Source: Cryptomeria japonica (Eukaryota > Streptophyta > Pinopsida > Cupressales > Cupressaceae). Taken from it: a DNA stretch of 64,000 nt. A model generated the notes under the pieces. That model saw only the letters and a list, made by a program, of their open reading frames with translations, had not been told where the DNA came from and did no database searches. Numbering within the stretch: position 1 is the first letter of the stretch; each line of letters opens with the position of its first letter. A program made the translations under genes and the position numbers. The stretch is taken from the NCBI RefSeq assembly GCF_030272615.1, contig NC_081412.1, positions 144,414,247 to 144,478,246 of the forward strand. Reading direction: 5' to 3'. Positions 19,679-31,704 of this stretch are shown here, piece after piece.

Positions 19679-21812
19679 GCACCTAGTTGAGCAAAACTCC
19701 CCTTTTTGAGTATTTAATGCTTTCATGTTTGCAATGTCTTTTTTTAGGTTTAAAATGTTGTTTTAGGTTGTTGTGTGTCATGTTTAGTGGTTTAGATCTC
19801 ATTTTGGGCTCAAGAGGTCAAGTTTTGCCTTTCAGGCTTTAAGTTGACAATTTTTGGTAAAAATGTGCAAAATTGCCAAAAAGGTCTTCTAATACTTTCC
19901 AAAGCATTGAAACATGTTTGATAAGTGTTTTTAAGCATGTATAAGGTGTTTAGACAAGTTGATAAGGTTGAATTGTCAAAAATGTCCTTTGGAGCAAGAA
20001 ATGTTGTCATTTGGGCTTGTAAAAGTTGTCATATTTTGACTTTTCTTGCAAAATGAAGTTGTGGAAGCCTCATGTCCATACTGGGCTTGATAAATAACTT
20101 GCTGGAATATAAAAAGACCTCTATTTTATTTGAGAAAGGTTGGTGATTGTATGAGCAAGAGATTCCTAATAAAAATTATTAAATTTTGGCTTTTATCACT
20201 GTTTTTTGTTTCTTTGGAGTAACATTTCGTACTGTAGCAATCTTGTCCGTATTGTACCTCTTGGGAAATGTGCATATTGGTTTCCTAATGCTGTTCAATT
20301 GATTATTCTACTAGTTTTCCTTTTGCAATTTGGAGAAATAAAATTATCTCTCATTCTATGTGCTCACTGCCCTGTCAAGGGTTTGAAGTTACAAAATGCC
20401 ACAACTTGACTAATCCAGGTCTAGGATCCCACAAAATGGATTTAGTCAAGTTGGTGCTCATGTATAAAGTGTATATATGCTTTAATTTATGCCAAAATTT
20501 TTTCTTGGAGGATGGATTTGAGTGAATACTAGGCAAGTATTGATTACTCAACTAGTAGCATGATCAAAAACTCAAAATTTGCACCCAAAAGAAATTTGGA
20601 GTGAACAAATGTATGAGGCAGAGGTTTGGACATGTGTCCAAGGGTGTTGAGAATCATCTTGGTTTGTTAGAGTATCTTGTTCCTATTAAACATTCTCACT
20701 TTGTAAACAAAATAGTGAGTTCACTATTTTTGTGAATTGTGTTTCTCAAATGCTCATGTAATGCTTCAAAAGAATCATCCAAGCCTTGTAACTATGAAGG
20801 CTATGTAATAGGAAAGTTCATCAATGTTTTACAGACCTCATGGAGGTATATTTTCTAGTTCAAACTCCTTTCCATGCAGGACCAAAGATGTAGCAATAGA
20901 TTGACTGGTAAAGGGGCAGTTCTAATAGTGACAGTGACATTTCAGTTGTTTGCCAAGTGTTTGGCATTATATTTGTAGGGAAGTAGTAGGGGAAGGATTC
21001 AATTTGGTGTGGTAGAAGTTCTAAGCCAGTTTGGAGGCTTGATTGGTGGATTTGGGAAGATTTCTCTATGTTCTTTGGGTCTAAACCCTACCAAACCCTA
21101 CAAAAGTGCCACAAATAGTGGACAGTCCTCAATCTGCATTAATAGTGGTCTAAAATATAAAAATATATGAGAATATACCCCTAATACATCATCCAAATCA
21201 ATTTTGAGGGAGGAAATGCCCATCGTAGAGCAAGATAAGTAAAAAAGTGTCAATTACCCCTCCACAGGCTAGTAGCCCTTTTGACTACATAACACACACT
21301 TTACAAGAACCCGATTGCAAGGAGGACTTTGGGTCTTAAGAAACTTCATGAGATCTTCCCAAAACAATGAAATAAGCAACATATAGGCCCTTGGATAGTG
21401 TGTAGTCCCTTTTTGAGGTTTTGACCCTTGGTTGGTGAGTTGAGTAAGCCAAAGGCTATGGGCCTTAAACTAAGTTTTAATCATCAAACCTTGAGAAGAC
21501 CTTGTTGCTCTGCATGACCAAGTTGGAATTGCCTAATGCACACTGAAAACAATAAGTTGAATGTCCAGTAAGCCAGGGATTGAGAAATGTGTAGATGTGT
21601 GAAGTGAGGAGTTGGAGTAAGCTAGAGCAAGGGTATGAATTTCCACCAAGAAGGGAGGTTGATGGTGAAGACTTGTAGAGAGACCTATCAAGTGTAACTA
21701 AACTTGTTATTGAAAACATCAGAAGCAGACACAAACAATACCTCTTGTTTCCTTTTATGGCCTTTTGACTCAAATTGGCCTTTTGAGCACTTACCTAGAA
21801 ACCTCCCTATCA
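19679..21812 (+). repeat. Element A 5' LTR
   Basis: 2134 bp, TG...CA termini, TATA-like TATAAAAAG at 20108-20116. It carries an extra about 18-base segment near its end (a second ggccttttga block, about 21763-21786) compared with the 3' LTR. Open frames inside (for example 20206-20409 and 21477-21773 minus) recur in both LTRs but have no recognisable protein and are not called. Confidence 0.95.
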
Positions 21813-21815
21813 TAG

Positions 21816-21828
21816 TGGTATCAGAGCC
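21816..21828 (+). other. Element A primer-binding site (initiator tRNA-Met)
   Basis: TGGTATCAGAGCC begins three bases after the 5' LTR. It is complementary to the 3' end of plant initiator methionine tRNA, the usual primer for this class of element. Confidence 0.95.
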
Positions 21829-21865
21829 AACAAAAGATTCAGGAGGAAAGGAACATTAGGAAAAC

Positions 21866-22228
21866 ATGGTGACTAATGCAAAGTTAGCCAAGAAGGTTGG
21901 AGACCAAGAAGAGGAAAATAAGGCACTCAGAGAAATATTAGATCAACTAGCAATGAAACTAGCTGAAGTGGAAGTCAAAACTGAAGAAGTCCATGATAAG
22001 GTTGGAGATCAGGGTAAAATGATGGCAATAGAGGATGAGGTCCCCATACTTGACCCCGTCATTGAGCAAGAACCATTCTTGAAAGCCTTGAGAGCTATGA
22101 GTGGTAAAACCTTAGAGGGAGTGGCTCTTTTTAGTGGGAAGATGGATCCAGATGCTCTTATAGAGTGGACTGAAGGTCTAGAAAACCATTTCATCCTAGT
22201 TCATCCTATGGTGGTGAAAAGAGGGTAA
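21866..22228 (+). pseudogene. Element A gag, amino-terminal fragment
   Basis: 120 readable codons from an ATG 38 bases after the PBS. The first half is charged and helical (AKKVGDQEEENKALREILDQL), likely a coiled coil. It is followed by FSGKMDPDALIEWTEGLENHF, the start of the Ty3 capsid domain (compare the common pattern F-G--DP--F--WL). The frame stops at 22226. The rest of capsid and the zinc knuckle are absent, because the next readable coding is already protease. A deletion inside gag is the simplest explanation. Confidence 0.85.
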
Positions 22229-22229
22229 A

Positions 22230-22960
22230 CTATGTTCAGGACGATGGAGGTAATACCAGAACTTCAACATTGAACCACCTAGCTTCAGAAGATGGTGAGA
22301 GTTTAATGATAAAGAGAGTGTTAATGAAGAAGCCACATAGTACAGAGGTCGCACAAAGAAGAGCATTGTTTAGGATTAAGTGTAAAATCATGGGAAAGGT
22401 GTGTAAGGTTATCATAAACTCAGGGTCCACAGATAACATCATATTAGAGGAAGCAATGATTAAATTGAAACTACCTAGGATACAACACAAGGAGCCATAC
22501 AAAGTCACATGGATAAAGAAGGGACAACATGTGTTAGGAAATGAGCAAGCCTGGGTAGATTTCCACATAGGTGGATATATGAATAGGATCCTATGTGACA
22601 TCTTTCCTATGGATGCTTGCCACTTGTTGTTGGGTAGACTGTGGCAGTTTGACAGAAAAGCACAACATGATGGGGAAAGAAACTCCTACTAATTTCAGAA
22701 AGATGGAGTAACCTATCAGATTCAACCCCTCAATGAAGAAGGAGAGAGAAGCAACAAAGTGCCTAACATCTTGTTAGTGAATGAGAAAGAGTTCATAAAA
22801 ACACTAGAAGAAGGTGAAGGAGTGGGATTTGCACTCATAGTGAAACCCAAGGAAGAAAGGTAGAAAAGAAAGTTGAGATACCGTATGAGGTGTAGAAAAT
22901 CCTTGATAACTTCAAAGAAATAATCAGTGATGGTACCCCTACAACCTTACCACCTCCTAG
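22230..22960 (+). pseudogene. Element A protease-region fragment, active-site Asp changed
   Basis: The readable frame 22270-22692 contains CKVIINSGSTDNII, where retroelement aspartic proteases have DSGST. The catalytic Asp codon is AAC (Asn) at 22417-22419. It also contains the flap/core region and the second conserved block (ACHLLLGRLWQFD). Readable coding continues with stops through 22.7-22.96 kb ([23 protein letters not shown]), the linker between protease and RT. Confidence 0.9.
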
Positions 22961-23739
22961 AGCCATTAGCTATCAGATTGATTTCATACCTAAAGCCTCT
23001 TTACAAAATAAGGTAGCTTATAAGATGACCCCTGAACAAAATGAAGAGTTAGCAAGACAAATACAAGAACTCTTAGACCAAGGGCTGATTAGGAAAAGCA
23101 TTATTCCTTGTGCAGTACCTACAGTGTTGGCACCTAAGAAGGGTGGAACATGGAGACTTTGTACAAATTCTAGAGCCATAAACAAGATCATCATTAGATA
23201 CAGATTTCCCATACCCAGGATAGAGCATTTGATGGATTGTTTGGGGGGTGCACAGTATTTCAGTAAGATTGACTTGAAGAGTGGTTACCATCAGATAAGA
23301 ATCAAAGAGGGTTATGAATGGAAGACAACTTTCAAAATGAATGAGGGTCTTTATGAGTGGCTTGTCATGCCATTTGGACTCTCTAATGCTCCCAACACAT
23401 TCATGAGACTCATGAATGAAGTTTTACATGATTTCATTGGCAAGTTTGTTGTTGTGTATTCAAATGATATTCTTATTTTTAGTAAGACTAAGGAAGAGCA
23501 TTTGAATCATTTAGCTATTGTTTTGAGATAGTTATTTGATGAACAGCTAACGATTAATCTAGAAAAATGTGATTTCTTGAAGCAAGAATTGGTCTATCTT
23601 GGTTTTGTTGTATCAAGAGGCAATCTGAAAATGGATCAATCTAAAGTTGCAGCAATAATTAGTTGGCCAACTCCTAAGACAACCAGTGATGTCAGAAGTT
23701 TCCATGGTTTGGCACAATTTTACAGAAAGTTCATTAGGG
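22961..23739 (+). pseudogene. Element A reverse transcriptase fragment, active site changed
   Basis: Typical Ty3/gypsy RT blocks in order: [75 protein letters not shown] and [11 protein letters not shown]. The last should be YxDD, but here Tyr-Ser-Asn-Asp (23457-23468) replaces the first catalytic Asp with Asn. A TAG at 23529-23531 interrupts the frame. Coding then continues to FHGLAQFYRKFIRGF at 23742, where the solo LTR is inserted, and resumes after it at 24934 with EICAPMLDTMKGG. Confidence 0.95.
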
Positions 23740-23744
23740 GATTC

Positions 23745-24928
23745 TGTTAGGCCCAATATGGAAAGCTAATGTACTAAGAGGGGAGGGGTGAATCAGTACT
23801 TCAAATCTTTTCTTCAACAACAACTTTATTGTTAAGCATAAACCAAAAACTGTTGTAACATAATATAATGCTAAAACAAATAAATAACAATCATACATGA
23901 TTCACTCCATAACACATATTTTGGTTACGCAGAAACTCTTGGTTAGAGAGAAAACTGCAATGGGGATGACACCCACAACTTCACTACAACAATAATAAAG
24001 GTTGCCTGGTTAGAGCTACATGTTTAGCTATTTTTGATAGCTTACCCTGTTAGGAGTATCAAGATATTTAGATCTACCTTGCTAGAGGATTTTACAACAC
24101 TTATTCTAAAATGTTGCACCTGGTTAAAGGCTTTACAATTTATAGACTTTGTTAGAGTCTTTTACCCTATTAAAGATTTCTCTTACAACTCAAAATATTA
24201 CAATCAAAATCTTACAAAATATTTGCAACTTCACATCTGAAATGTTATAGTAGATTCTATGTGCTCAAAATGAAATTACCTTGCTTATAGCATACCTCGG
24301 TAACCCATAAATTTACTCGGTAAACCTTTCTGTTTACTCTATTCCTTGACTATTCTCTAAAATCCTTCTTGATGACCTCTGTGTATCTCTGTCAATCGTA
24401 ACAGCCATAACACTCAGTGCTTTCTCATGATTTTTCTTTTCACATATGTCTTGCTTCACACACACACATTTGATCCTCAATTCATGTTGTATAAATAGAT
24501 CTCTTGTAACGGTGATCTTGTTCATGCTTCGATCTTACAAACATGATTCATTAAATGAATAACTATATAAAATTATTTCATTGGATAGATGTTCTCAAAA
24601 TCATATAAAATCTTAAGTGCAATTTCCAATGTGTTAACGGTTCCTTGTTCCTCGATCTTTGTAACAAGTTTCCATATGTGTCTAGGTTCAATGAATCTGG
24701 TAACATGTTTTACTCGGTGTGTATCAACTCGGTATACCATCTTTGCTGCTCAATAGACATAGAACATTACTCGGTAGAAAACTCAGTGTATATTAAACTC
24801 TGTGACTTGTAACTTCTATAACCGACTGCTCTGTGCTTATCGACTAAATATTTCGGTAGTAATAACCGACTAGGGTTTATAGAATGACTTTGGACATAAA
24901 ACTAATGACAACTTAGTAAATAGTAACA
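23745..24928 (-). mobile_element. Solo LTR nested in element A's RT
   Basis: 1184 bp with TGTTAGGC...TAGTAACA ends and perfect target duplications GATTC at 23740-23744 and 24929-24933. RT coding is readable on both sides, so the host sequence can be rejoined conceptually without loss. The phrase actaagaggggaggggtgaatcagta next to the left end is the reverse complement of a common copia LTR 3' end, so the LTR lies on the minus strand. No internal region, PBS or purine tract is present. Confidence 0.9.
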
Positions 24929-24933
24929 GATTC

Positions 24934-25060
24934 AGTGAGATTTGTGCTCCAATGTTAGACACCATGAAAGGGGGTGTAAAGGTAAAATTTCAGTGGACAG
25001 ATGTAGCCAATAAGGGGTTTGAATTATTGAAAACTAAAGCAGCATAAGGCTATCAAAAAG
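24934..25060 (+). pseudogene. Element A RT/RNase H junction fragment
   Basis: Coding resumes after the nested LTR (SEICAPMLDTMKGGVKVKFQ-W...GFELLKTKAA), the RT thumb/connection just before RNase H. It ends near 25045. RNase H and the body of integrase are deleted, since the next readable frame is the chromodomain-like tail. Confidence 0.85.
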
Positions 25061-25063
25061 ACA

Positions 25064-25195
25064 AGGATTCACACCTACATGGAGCATCTAATCAAATGGA
25101 AGGATAAGGCTATCTCAGAGGCCACATGGATAACTAAAACTGACTTTCAGAATTTTGGCATTCTTTCTTCTTTCCTGCCTCAAGGAGTCACATGA
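25064..25195 (+). pseudogene. Element A integrase C-terminal chromodomain-like fragment
   Basis: 44 codons including the stop. HTYMEHLIKWKDKAISEATWI matches the beta-strand core of the chromodomain at the end of chromovirus integrases (pattern YLIKW-G----ATWE). The last codons precede the purine tract by a few bases, as expected. The first residues are cut by the internal deletion. Confidence 0.8.
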
Positions 25196-25201
25196 CTTCT
25201 T

Positions 25202-25217
25202 TGTTTTTGGGGGAGTA
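25202..25217 (+). other. Element A polypurine tract
   Basis: TTTTTGGGGGAGTA directly precedes the 3' LTR. The G-rich run is the expected plus-strand primer site. Confidence 0.8.
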
Positions 25218-27342
25218 TGGTGCAGGAGCACCTAGTTGAGCAAAACTCCCCTTTTTGACTATTTAATGCTTTCATGTTTGTAATGTCTTGTGTTAGGTTT
25301 ATAATGTTGTTTTAGGTTGATGTGTGTCATGTTTAGTGGTTTTGATCTCATTTTGGGCTCAAGAGGTCAAGTTTTGCCTTTCAGGCTTTGAGTTGACAAT
25401 TTTTGGCAAAAATGTGCAAAATAGCCAAAAAGGTCTTCTAATGCTTTCCAAAGAATTGAAACATTTTTTATAAGTGTTTTTAAGCATTTCTAAGGTGTTT
25501 AGATAAGTTGATAAGGTTGAATTGTCAAAAATGTCATTTGGAGCAAGAAATGTTGTCATTTGGGCTTGTAAAAGTTGTCATTTTTTATACTTTTCTTGCA
25601 AAATGAAGTTGTGGAAGCCTCATGTCCATACTGGGCTTGATAACTAACTTGTTGGAATATAAAAAGACCTCTCTTTTCTTTGAGAAAGGTTGGTGATTGT
25701 ATGAGCAAGAGATTCCTAATAAAAATCATGAAATTTTGGCTTTATCACCGTTTTTTGTTTCTTTGGAGTAACGGTCCGTACTATAGAAATCTTGTTCATA
25801 CTGTACCTCTTGGGATGTGTGCATATTGGTTTCCTAATGCTATTAAATTGATTATTCTACTAATTTTCCTTTTGCAAGTTGGAGAAATAAAATTATCTCT
25901 CATTCTGTGTGCTCACTGCCTTGTCAAGGGTTTGAAGTTACAAAATGCCGCAACTTGACTAATCCAGGTCTGGGATCCCACAAAATGGATTTAGTCAAGT
26001 TTTTGCTCATGTATATAGTGTACATATGCTTTACTTTATGCCAAAAATTTTCTTGGAGGATGGATTTGAGTGAATACTAGGCAAGTATTGATTACTTGGC
26101 TAGTAGCATGATCAAAAACTCAAAATTTGAACCCAAAAGAAATTTGGAGTGAACAAATGTATGAGGAACAGGTTTGGACATGTGTCCAAGGGTGTTGAGA
26201 ATCATCTTGGTTTGTTAGAGTAGCTTGTTCCTATTAAACATTATCACTTTGTAAACAAAACAATGAGTTCACTATTTTTGTGAATTGTCTTTGTCAAATG
26301 CTCATGGAATGCTTCAAAAGAATCATCCAAGCCTTGTAACTATGAAGGATATGTAATAGGAAAGTTCATCAATATTTTATAGACCTCATGGAGGTATATT
26401 TTCTAGTTCAAACTCCTTTTCATGCATGACCAAAGATGTAGCAACAAATTGACTGGTAAAGGGGCAGTTCTAACAGTGACAGTAACATTTTAGTTGTTTG
26501 CCAAGTGTTTGGCATTATGTTTGTAGGGCAGTAGTAGGGGAAGGCTTCAATTTGGTGTGGCAAAAGTTCTAAGCCAGTTTGGAGGCTTAATTGGTGGAGT
26601 TGGGAAGATTTATCTATGTTCTTTGGGTCTAAACCCTACCAAACCCTACAAAAGTGCCACAATTAGTGGACAGTCCTCAATCTCCATTAACAGTGGTCTA
26701 AAACATAAAAATATATGAGCATGTACCCCTAAGACATCATCAAAATCAAGTTTGAGGGAGGAAATGCCCATCGTAGAGAAGGATAAGAAAAAAAGTGTCA
26801 ATTACCCCTCCATGGGCTAGTAGCCCTTTTGACTGCATAACACACACTTTATAAGAACCCGATTGCAAGGAGGACTTTGGGTCTTAAGAAACTTCATGAG
26901 ATCTTCCCAAAACAATGAAATAAGCAACATATAGGCCCTTGGACAGTGTGTAGTCCCTTTTTGAGGTTTTGACCCTTGGTTGGTGAGTTGAGTAAGCCAA
27001 AGGCTATGGGCCTTAAACTAAGTTTTAATCATCAAACCTTGAGAAGACCTTGTTGCTCTGCATGACCAAGTTGGAATTTCCTAATGCACACTGAAAATAA
27101 TAAGTTGAATGTCTAGTAAACCAGGGATTGAGATATGTGTAGATGGGTGAAGTGAGGAGTTGGAGTATGCTACAACAAGGGTATGAATTTCCACCAAGAA
27201 GGGAGGTTGATGGTGAAGACTTGTAGAGAGACCTATCAAGTGTAACTAAACTTGTTATTGCAAACATCAGGAGCAGACACAAACAATACCTCTTGTTTCC
27301 TTTTATGGCCTTTTGAGCACTTACCTAGCAACCTCCCTATCA
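25218..27342 (+). repeat. Element A 3' LTR
   Basis: 2125 bp and collinear with the 5' LTR, lacking about 18 bases near its end. TATA-like TATAAAAAG at 25658-25666. It is followed by the target duplication ACTAG. Confidence 0.95.
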
Positions 27343-27347
27343 ACTAG

Positions 27348-29216
27348 TCACTTTCCCAATTAAAAAAGGACAATGAAAAATTAAAACTAATACTTCAATA
27401 CGACACCATAAGAGGTTATAAATAGTTAGAAACCCATTAATTTCATGCTACAAGGTATAGAAAAAATACGACCAAATTTTTTATCATCTACACTTAAAAG
27501 AAATTATTCTAGAATGGATGAAAAATGAACCTAAGAACATAGAGAAGGAAGTGTAAGAAAAAAATATAGTTTTTATTGTCAAAGATCTAGCACGTGAAAT
27601 AAAAAGATCATACAAACTCTAATTTATGGATAAAATCAAGGTAGAGATTACAATACTCCTCTAATTTAAGAATTTAATACATAATGAAATGAAATAATTG
27701 GTTTTCATAAAATGTAACAAAGAAACAAATAAAATGAGAAAAATTTCATAGTAACAAAGAGGTCTATTTCAAATTTGTACTCACACAAATGAAGATTCTT
27801 ATTAAGAAAGGCTCTTATTCTTAAGCATAAAGCTTACAAGTGGTTTAACAAAATATACTTGAGGAAAAGGCATTGTTTTAGACTTAAAAAGAATGTTAGC
27901 AACATATAATATGTTTTTCAATACTACACATCATTTAGATATATGTTTTTATATAGCATTTAAATATCCCTAAAATATCTCTAATATGCCTATAAGATGT
28001 AAAAGAGTAAAATATTATAAATAAAATATAAAAAAGTAAAATTTTATAAAAGATTTGGTATATTCAAAATAACTTAACTAACTGTTCTTATGAAATGATT
28101 TATGGTAAAAAATTATGAAGAGACAATAAGAGCCTATATAAGGAAGGAAAAAGTGGGAGAAAGAAGTATGAATCATATGAATTATATATGTACAAGAATG
28201 TGTGTGAAAGATATATAAGAAATAAATAGGAAGAATTAGGAAGATAATAATGTGAAATAAAAGCATGTGGAATGAATTATATCTTGACATGTATAAGATA
28301 TATCATAAGACATTGAATTATATTAATATATTATTTTTTATGTATATTGGGGTGTATATGTGTCTATATAATTATTATATTTTTAATTTTACTTATTCTA
28401 TATCTAATCTCTCCCTTTTTATTGCATCACATTGAGATTTACTACAAAGTTAAAAGTATAAAACCTTGAAATCCATTCTAGATTTTTTATCAACACCAAC
28501 AATTAGAAAGCCATGCAAAAATGATCTAATAAGATTATCGAGCATTCTATTAAGACATATAATGACAATGCCATCACACCATTGAGTGTTGGAGTAAACT
28601 ATTAAAAATAAATAATACTAATATGGATATATAATGAATAAGAAAATACACACATAAATAAAATATAAATGTGTAGAGAAGATTCATACCTATATTCTAT
28701 GCTAATATTAATGACAATACATGTTGAACAACATGAACTTGTTCATGTTTCTTTAAATTTAGTGTCTCTATAACACATTATCTTTATATTCATTTATGTA
28801 ATATTATATGCTTCCTATTATGTCAATCTCTTAAGTAGGACGAAATAGTCTCTAACGTCTAAAGACACCTCATTGATGCCTTAAAGAGGACATAAACATA
28901 GTTGTTGGAACATGGTGCATGTGTGAGGGACAAAAATATGCCCCAAACAAGATGTTCTATTAAAATAAATGCATTAGATAATCTGTAATAATAGACTACT
29001 CCATTTCTTAAACATGGTTAACCAACTATTGTGTCAAAGACCACATTGATGAGATGCTTTGACATGTAACATTAATGGAATCTACCTATATAAATCATGC
29101 TAATTCATATCTATTTTGGAGAATTAGTTGACCTACACCCTAAAACTCTAAAGTAAAAATAGTCAACATTTTTCCTTATAATAAAATTTACATATAATTT
29201 ATGAAAAGAAAACTGC
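27348..29216. other. No feature recognised
   Basis: AT-rich DNA right of element A. I find no coding island or terminal repeat. Small open frames (for example 28078-28290 on the minus strand) are low-complexity. Confidence 0.45.
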
Positions 29217-29396
29217 ACTAGGACTATTGTTGGGTGATCTATTGAAAACTACTACCTTTATCACTAATGGATTGATATATGGACAACTTAAATTTTGGTT
29301 TGTGAGGGATCGACAAGTAATATGTTTACTAAGTGGGAAAAAGGTTAGGACAATTATACTTTTGCATTTTTTTTCTTTCATACCATCATATGAGAA
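29217..29396 (+). other. Open stretch interrupted by element B, unknown
   Basis: A plus-strand frame (LLGDLLKTTTFITNGLIYG ...) is open for about 60 codons up to the element B insertion and can be read for about 15 codons on the far side (from 36871) before stops. I recognise no family. It may be chance or a very old coding relic. Confidence 0.25.
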
Positions 29397-29401
29397 ACCA
29401 A

Positions 29402-30196
29402 TGTTGGCATATGCACACTCCAATGAGACATTGTATGTGATTGAAGGTTTTGTCATTGATGGCAACCTTACAATCCTATGGCACTGACAAAGGAATTATA
29501 CCAGCATCAGCAGATCATACTCTACACCGGCACTCACGACACCAGCACCGGCACAAAGAAAAGAAGTATACGGACACAGAAGCCAACAAGATTTTGTTAT
29601 ATTATATTTTGTTTATTATTGTAAAAACTTTGTAAGCCGACTTGGAAAATTGTAAAATGACTCTTATATATAAAAGAGATCATTGTAGGCATTTGGTAAG
29701 GAGAGAGGGAGCATTAAGGAAAAATATTAGGCAGACCTATTATGCAAAATATAGGCCAAGGGTTTATGTAAGAAGCAGAGCAACAACCGGTATTGGATCA
29801 AGCATTATAGATGCTATTGTAAAGTAGTACAAGATATTGGATTTGTATAATCCTCATTGTAAGTCAGTGAGACTTCCCATTGAGTAGTGAGTTCTAGGCA
29901 GTTGGCTTGTCTGCATGTGCAGGCCCCTATTGTAAGTAATATTCTCTTATTGGCCAGTGAGTGAGTATTGTGGATCACAAATCCCATCGAGGGTTTTCCC
30001 ACACTGGGTTTCCTCATTAAAACCTTGTGTTATGGTGTGCTTTTCATGTGGATGTTCTTAATTCTGTCTATTGCATTATTTCTTGCATACCGGTACACTA
30101 TTATAATAAGTTCTGCATGTTTTAATTCAAGAAATTCTACTTACTTATTAAATACTAATTTAACCCCCCCTCTCAGTATTTGTGGGATTCCTAACA
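29402..30196 (+). repeat. Element B 5' LTR
   Basis: 795 bp, TGTTGGCATATG...ATTCCTAACA. A TATA box TATATATAAA lies at about 29665-29674. A C-run followed by TCAGTATTTG precedes the end, as in many plant copia LTRs. Confidence 0.95.
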
Positions 30197-30197
30197 A

Positions 30198-30210
30198 TTG
30201 GTATCAGAGC
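30198..30210 (+). other. Element B primer-binding site (initiator tRNA-Met)
   Basis: TTGGTATCAGAGC starts one base after the LTR end and is followed by TTGG. It matches initiator tRNA-Met. Confidence 0.93.
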
Positions 30211-30267
30211 TTGGTCCTCTATTTTCAGAAGCCTAACAGCTTGAGGAAGATCTTGACACTGGTAAAG

Positions 30268-31401
30268 ATGGAGAATTTGATGAAGCAACTTGAAGGAGCT
30301 CTTTCAGACTTTGATGCAGAGAAATTGAAAAATATCAAACTAGAAGATGATTTAAGGGGAGCTCAGGATATCATTCAGGCACTTTAAGAAAATTTTACTA
30401 TTACAAGAAATAAGAGAAGAGAACTTTGTGAAAAATTGCAAAATGAGAATGATGAAAAGGAATCACTTAATGATATAATAAGCAAGTTGAAACAAGAGAA
30501 CATGACAACAAAGAATGAGATGCAGGATATGACTATGAGATTTTGCAAAGAGATTGAGGATAGGAAGAACAATGAAGAAGAATTGACCAGAAGACTAAGT
30601 GATGCAGCAAATGAGAACACAAGACTTAGCTATGAAAATGACATGTTGAAGATAGATCTTAGGCATCCTCAGAATGACTCAAAAGAACTGATGAGACAAA
30701 AAGAAGTCTTAGAAAGAGAACTAGAAACTGCAAATCAACATAAAGAAAAATTCAAGAAAAGCTCAGAGGAATTTGGCACCTTGCTGAAGAATCAAAAACC
30801 TAAAGGTGACACTTTTGGAATTGGCTTTGAAGTTGGTGAAAGCTTTGGTACTACAAATACTCAGGATCACAACAAACTGGTAAGACAACCTAATGCTTAT
30901 AAATTCAATGGAAAATGCTTTAACTGTAATAAGTATGGTCATAGAGAAAATGAATGTAGATCTAGAAATTATCAGAATATCAACACACCCACCGATCAAT
31001 GTTCTAAATGCAACAAAGTTGGTCACAACTCTAAAAATTGTAGAATGAATGTGAGATGTTATGTTTGTGGAAGATTTGGACATTTATCTAATCAATGCAG
31101 AACACAAACTGACATAGGTTATGGGAAAGCTATTTAGAAGAATAATGTAACTTTTTATGCATGTAACAAGATTGGGCATATTACAAAATTCTGTAGAAGT
31201 AAAGGAACACCGATAGACAACAAAAGTTCTAGCTTGAAAGGTAAAGAAAAAGTTGAAGAGGTTAAGCAAGAATTCTCAAAACAATGGATTAGAAAAGATG
31301 ATGTAAATATTGGGAATACTCCTCCATCGGTAGAACAAATCAATGCTTCACTAGAAGGACAGAGTAGTGCTCCACTAGTAGGAAGTTCTTCATCTAATTG
31401 A
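30268..31401 (+). pseudogene. Element B gag-like ORF: coiled coil plus zinc knuckles
   Basis: A single frame of 378 codons from an ATG 57 bases after the PBS, broken by TAA (30385) and TAG (31135). Residues 1 to about 170 are almost uninterrupted charged heptad-like sequence (KLKQENMTTKNEMQDM, RRLSDAANENTRLSYEND), so a long coiled coil. Three intact CX2CX4HX4C zinc knuckles follow (CFNCNKYGHRENEC, CSKCNKVGHNSKNC, CYVCGRFGHLSNQC). After the TAG comes a fourth whose first Cys has become Phe. The knuckles bind nucleic acid in retroelement nucleocapsids. I see no capsid domain, so this may be a truncated copia-type gag or a specialised packaging protein. Confidence 0.85.
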
Positions 31402-31704
31402 AGAAAGTTTCCTTGAGGGTTTGGCAATCTAATGACACATGTGCTATTATTCCCTCAATTAGAGATAAGAAGTTGAAAATTACTTTTTACCGATAGACAA
31501 TGTTAAGAGAATACTTAACCGGCATGCATTTAATGTGGTAGATGGCAAAAAGACACTATAAAATTGAGGTTTTGGCTCCATTCCATTTCACCAAAATTTC
31601 AAACCTATGAAGAGCGTGAAGATTTCAAGCTAAGGCATTTCGAGCAAGAGGCAAGAACACTCCAAGCATTCATCCATCCTAAAAGTAGTAAAAGGTGTTT
31701 TATC

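Larger units (their letters stand above)
19679..27342 (+). mobile_element. Element A: Ty3/gypsy chromovirus, internally deleted
   Basis: 7664-bp LTR retrotransposon with perfect 5-bp target duplications ACTAG at 19674-19678 and 27343-27347. LTRs are 19679-21812 and 25218-27342. They begin TGGTGCAGGAGCACC and end CCTCCCTATCA. The first 120 bases of the two LTRs differ at about six positions, so it is not a recent insertion. Inside, in order: PBS, start of gag, a protease segment, RT, a nested solo LTR (23745-24928), a chromodomain-like tail and a purine tract. Most of gag, RNase H and integrase are missing. The chromodomain-like tail places it among chromoviruses. Not autonomous, and probably dead because protease and RT active sites are altered. 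Confidence 0.95.

Noticed and set aside
19810-20409. Open frames repeated at 25359-25958
   Set aside because: They lie in both LTRs of element A. Their duplication follows from the LTR structure, and they have no known motif.
29217-29487. 86-codon frame crossing into element B's LTR
   Set aside because: The last third is LTR sequence, so it is not a real gene as it stands. Only the pre-insertion part could be an old relic.
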